Positions 12,917 to 14,526 of a DNA stretch of 14,526 nucleotides are shown in pieces (within the stretch, counting starts at the first letter, position 1; the number at the start of each line of letters is the position of its first letter). Source of the stretch: CAYMKL01 sp964390805 (lineage in GTDB: Bacteria; Chloroflexota; Anaerolineae; VGOG01); the NCBI GenBank assembly GCA_964390805.1, contig CAYMKL010000157.1, positions 1 through 14,526 of the forward strand. The letters run 5' to 3'. Under the pieces are notes generated by a model. It was not told the DNA's origin, searched no databases, and worked only from the letters and a program-made list of their open reading frames with translations. The position numbers and the translations under genes are program-made.

Positions 12917-13333
12917 TCATTCACCCATCAATTGCAGAACCAGCTCCCGCGAACGAGGCCGGTTGTCGAAATCAATGAAGACGATTTGCTGCCAGGTGCC
13001 CAGAGTGAGCCTTTGGTCCACGAAGGGTACCGTCAAGGAGGCGCCCAGGAGCGAAGCCCTCACGTGAGCGTGTCCGTTGCCGTCGCCCCAACGCAAGTCG
13101 TGTTGGTAGTGGGTGTTGGAGGGGGCGACGCGCTCAAAGAGGGCCTGGAGATCGGAAATCAAACCCGACTCGTACTCCACTGTAGTGACCCCTCCCGTCG
13201 AGCCAGTCACGAACACGGTGACCGTCCCATCCTTCAGGCCCGAACCGGCCACTTCTTGGGCCACCTGCCTCGTTATATCAATGATGTGACAATTCCCCTT
13301 GGTCTTCAGCCCTATTCTCCTGGTGACTACCAT
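12917..13333 (-). CDS. yjbQ: YjbQ/UPF0047 family protein
   Basis: This 138-residue protein matches UPF0047/YjbQ along its whole length and in size. It has FVTGSTGGVTTVEYE (41-55), the conserved polar cluster NTHYQHDLRWGDGNGHAH (73-90) and the closing LGASLTVPF ... LTLGTWQQIVFIDFD ... R-P-R-S-R block. Some members have weak thiamine-phosphate-synthase activity and are annotated 'secondary thiamine-phosphate synthase enzyme'; the physiological role is unsettled. The conserved His and Asp positions are present, so it is probably active. ATG 13333 is chosen, with GAGGAGG 3-5 bases upstream; a GTG seven codons earlier overlaps that site and would give a 145-residue form. It is followed by an inverted repeat and lies downstream of the DUF3048 gene on the same strand. 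Confidence 0.92.
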   Translation of the reverse strand: MVVTRRIGLKTKGNCHIIDITRQVAQEVAGSGLKDGTVTVFVTGSTGGVTTVEYESGLISDLQALFERVAPSNTHYQHDLRWGDGNGHAHVRASLLGASLTVPFVDQRLTLGTWQQIVFIDFDNRPRSRELVLQLMGE

Positions 13334-13350
13334 ATCCCTCCTCGCTTTTG

Positions 13351-13450
13351 CCACGAATTACACTAATTTCACTGATTTATCCTCTTTTCTTTGTGTCAAT
13401 TCGTGAAACCTGTCCTGAGCCCAGTCGCTTGTACTGAGCTTGTCGAAGTG
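13351..13450. repeat. Intergenic dispersed-repeat-like sequences
   Basis: Two short phrases look like dispersed intergenic repeats. One is a run of CACGAATT / CACTAATTT / CACTGATTT at 13352-13377, ending in TCAATTCGTG near 13396-13405. The other is at 13409-13450, with TGTCCTGAGC and TACTGAGCTTGTCGAAGTG as imperfect direct repeats. On the minus strand a TTGACA (13399-13394) lies upstream of yjbQ, but no good -10 box is placed 16-18 bases from it. Confidence 0.45.
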
Positions 13451-13493
13451 AAGGATTCGTGGCTGATTTATTCTAAATTCTGTACACCCCTTC

Positions 13494-14526
13494 TCACTCT
13501 ACCTCGATCTCGAAGTCAAAGGGCACCACCTGAATCCAGGTGTTGCCCGGCTTCAGCGGGATGGGGTTGCCCGCATCGTCAACGAAGCGAATCAAGTCTT
13601 GACGCTGCGGCCTGACCCATCTGCCCTCGAAGGCCTGGCCATCGCGGAAGACTGTGGCCCAGCCCTCCCCCCATATCTGGATCTCGATGGAATAGTAGAT
13701 ACGAGGCCCGGTGCTGTCTTCGACGATGTCCGTATCCAGATGATTGGCCCAGAGCACCACCACGTTCCTGGCGGTGATTTGCTCACCGGTCAGCTCGTCT
13801 CCATGGGGCTCCCCGAAAATGGAACGCAGGTAGGCCTGTCGTCCTGGGTCGTACTGGTATTCAGCCGAGGCGTATTTGGGCGTGTAGAGCACCTCGATGC
13901 TCGTGGCTTGGCTGCCGCCCTCTGGCGGCTGGTCGGAGAAAGCCCACCCCGAAAGGTCCTGGCGTTGGTTCAAGCCCCTCGACTCGGCGATCCCCCACAG
14001 GGACTGGGTGTCGCTGAAAAGGGTGTGCTCGTAGGCTTTGCCCTCACTGGGGATGCGGACAAAGCCAGCGTGGCCAAAGTCGGGGGATATGACCCTATCG
14101 AAGAAGTCCGATTCCTGGATCTTCTGCTTCACCCCGCCGCTGGCCCCGGAGTAGGCGAACATAGCCTTGAACATGGCTGGTATCTCCAGGTCGAGGAGGC
14201 GCGCGCTGCGGATGGAGCCTACTTTTTCCGCATCCTTACTCAGAAAGACAGCGGTCAGGCGCGTCAGCCCGGCCTCGGACAAATGCTCGAAGACGACGTC
14301 GGCGTAGCTCAGGCCGGCCTGGGGACGCACTATCGGGGGGAAGTTAGAGATCTTCACCGCCAGGGGCCGTCGCTCCAGGACCGCTGGATCGCTAACCCCC
14401 TCGCCCGTGAGGGGCCAAACATCGGCCGATGGCGTCGGAACAGGCGTCGGAATGGACGTCGGCGTCGGCATCGCCAATGGCGTCGGCGACGGTGTCGGCT
14501 CCAGCTCCGGCTCCGGCGTTGGCGTC
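13494..14526 (-). CDS. DUF3048 (YerB-like) secreted protein, 5' end outside window
   Basis: The frame is open from the window edge to the stop at 13494, giving 343 visible residues. It begins with a Pro/Thr/Glu linker (T-P-T-P-E-P-E-L-E-P and on), then the DUF3048 N-terminal domain (ISNFPPIVRPQAGLSYADVV, FEHLSEAGLTRLTAVF, KVGSIRSARLLDLEIP) and the C-terminal domain (ARNVVVLWANH, GEGWATVFRDGQAFEGRW, PLKPGNTWIQVVP). YerB of Bacillus is a predicted lipoprotein of this family with unclear function. The linker implies a signal peptide or lipobox upstream of 14526, so the internal ATG/TTG near 14471-14477 is not the true start. The same linker style occurs in the lipoprotein at 11490, which supports secretion in the same organism. 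Confidence 0.9.
   Translation of the reverse strand, partial: TPTPEPELEPTPSPTPLAMPTPTSIPTPVPTPSADVWPLTGEGVSDPAVLERRPLAVKISNFPPIVRPQAGLSYADVVFEHLSEAGLTRLTAVFLSKDAEKVGSIRSARLLDLEIPAMFKAMFAYSGASGGVKQKIQESDFFDRVISPDFGHAGFVRIPSEGKAYEHTLFSDTQSLWGIAESRGLNQRQDLSGWAFSDQPPEGGSQATSIEVLYTPKYASAEYQYDPGRQAYLRSIFGEPHGDELTGEQITARNVVVLWANHLDTDIVEDSTGPRIYYSIEIQIWGEGWATVFRDGQAFEGRWVRPQRQDLIRFVDDAGNPIPLKPGNTWIQVVPFDFEIEVE

Noticed and set aside
14471..14477. Start of the DUF3048 gene at the internal TTG/ATG.
   Set aside because: The frame stays open to the window edge with the same Pro/Thr linker, and no ribosome binding site precedes these codons.

Overview
The window looks like a chromosomal segment of a bacterium, most probably a Chloroflexota (Anaerolineae-type) genome or metagenome contig. 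This is an inference from three things: secreted proteins with long Pro/Thr 'PTPTP' linkers, a DUF2089/SHOCT-like/beta-solenoid gene cluster, and GC-rich coding DNA with sigma-A type promoters. No rRNA, tRNA, CRISPR array or intact mobile element was seen.

Layout. Positions 76-1206 (+) encode a histidine phosphatase with a C-terminal membrane domain. Positions 1334-3785 (-) hold a decayed NHL-repeat gene with at least three frameshifts, an intact DUF92 membrane protein, and a PF04072-type methyltransferase whose SAM-binding core appears deleted. Positions 3837-5129 (-) encode an MFS exporter. Positions 5201-7888 (-) are the most distinctive part. Here a DUF2089 zinc-ribbon/HTH protein is followed by a SHOCT-like protein, a beta-solenoid plus coiled-coil protein, an 11-residue-repeat protein and a 37-residue membrane peptide. 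Four of these five carry the same ~27-residue helical SHOCT-like module. The run starts from a perfect TTGACA-17-TATAAT promoter with a tandem 11-bp repeat upstream of it. The MFS gene and the broken methyltransferase gene follow with short gaps and no visible terminator.

Positions 8079-10093 (-) hold an OmpR-family response regulator and a short-loop sensor kinase with their own promoter and terminator. Positions 10133-11227 (-) hold a small remnant-like ORF, a SAM methyltransferase and a 79-residue His/Phe-rich protein, with a REP-like palindromic element between them. Positions 11490-12641 (+) encode a lipoprotein with a SUMF1/FGE-like domain and its own promoter. Positions 12690-12916 hold stem-loops and a second copy of the REP-like element. 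Positions 12917-14526 (-) encode a YjbQ/UPF0047 protein and the C-terminal part of a DUF3048 (YerB-like) protein that runs off the window edge.

How it may work together (inference). The kinase has almost no extracytoplasmic loop, as in intramembrane-sensing kinases of envelope stress. The neighbouring operon resembles YvlB/LiaX-type envelope-stress proteins by domain content, and its promoter carries tandem repeats placed as an OmpR-family regulator would use them. A plausible reading is a membrane-stress module: kinase, then regulator, then SHOCT/solenoid/amphipathic-helix proteins, then an exporter.
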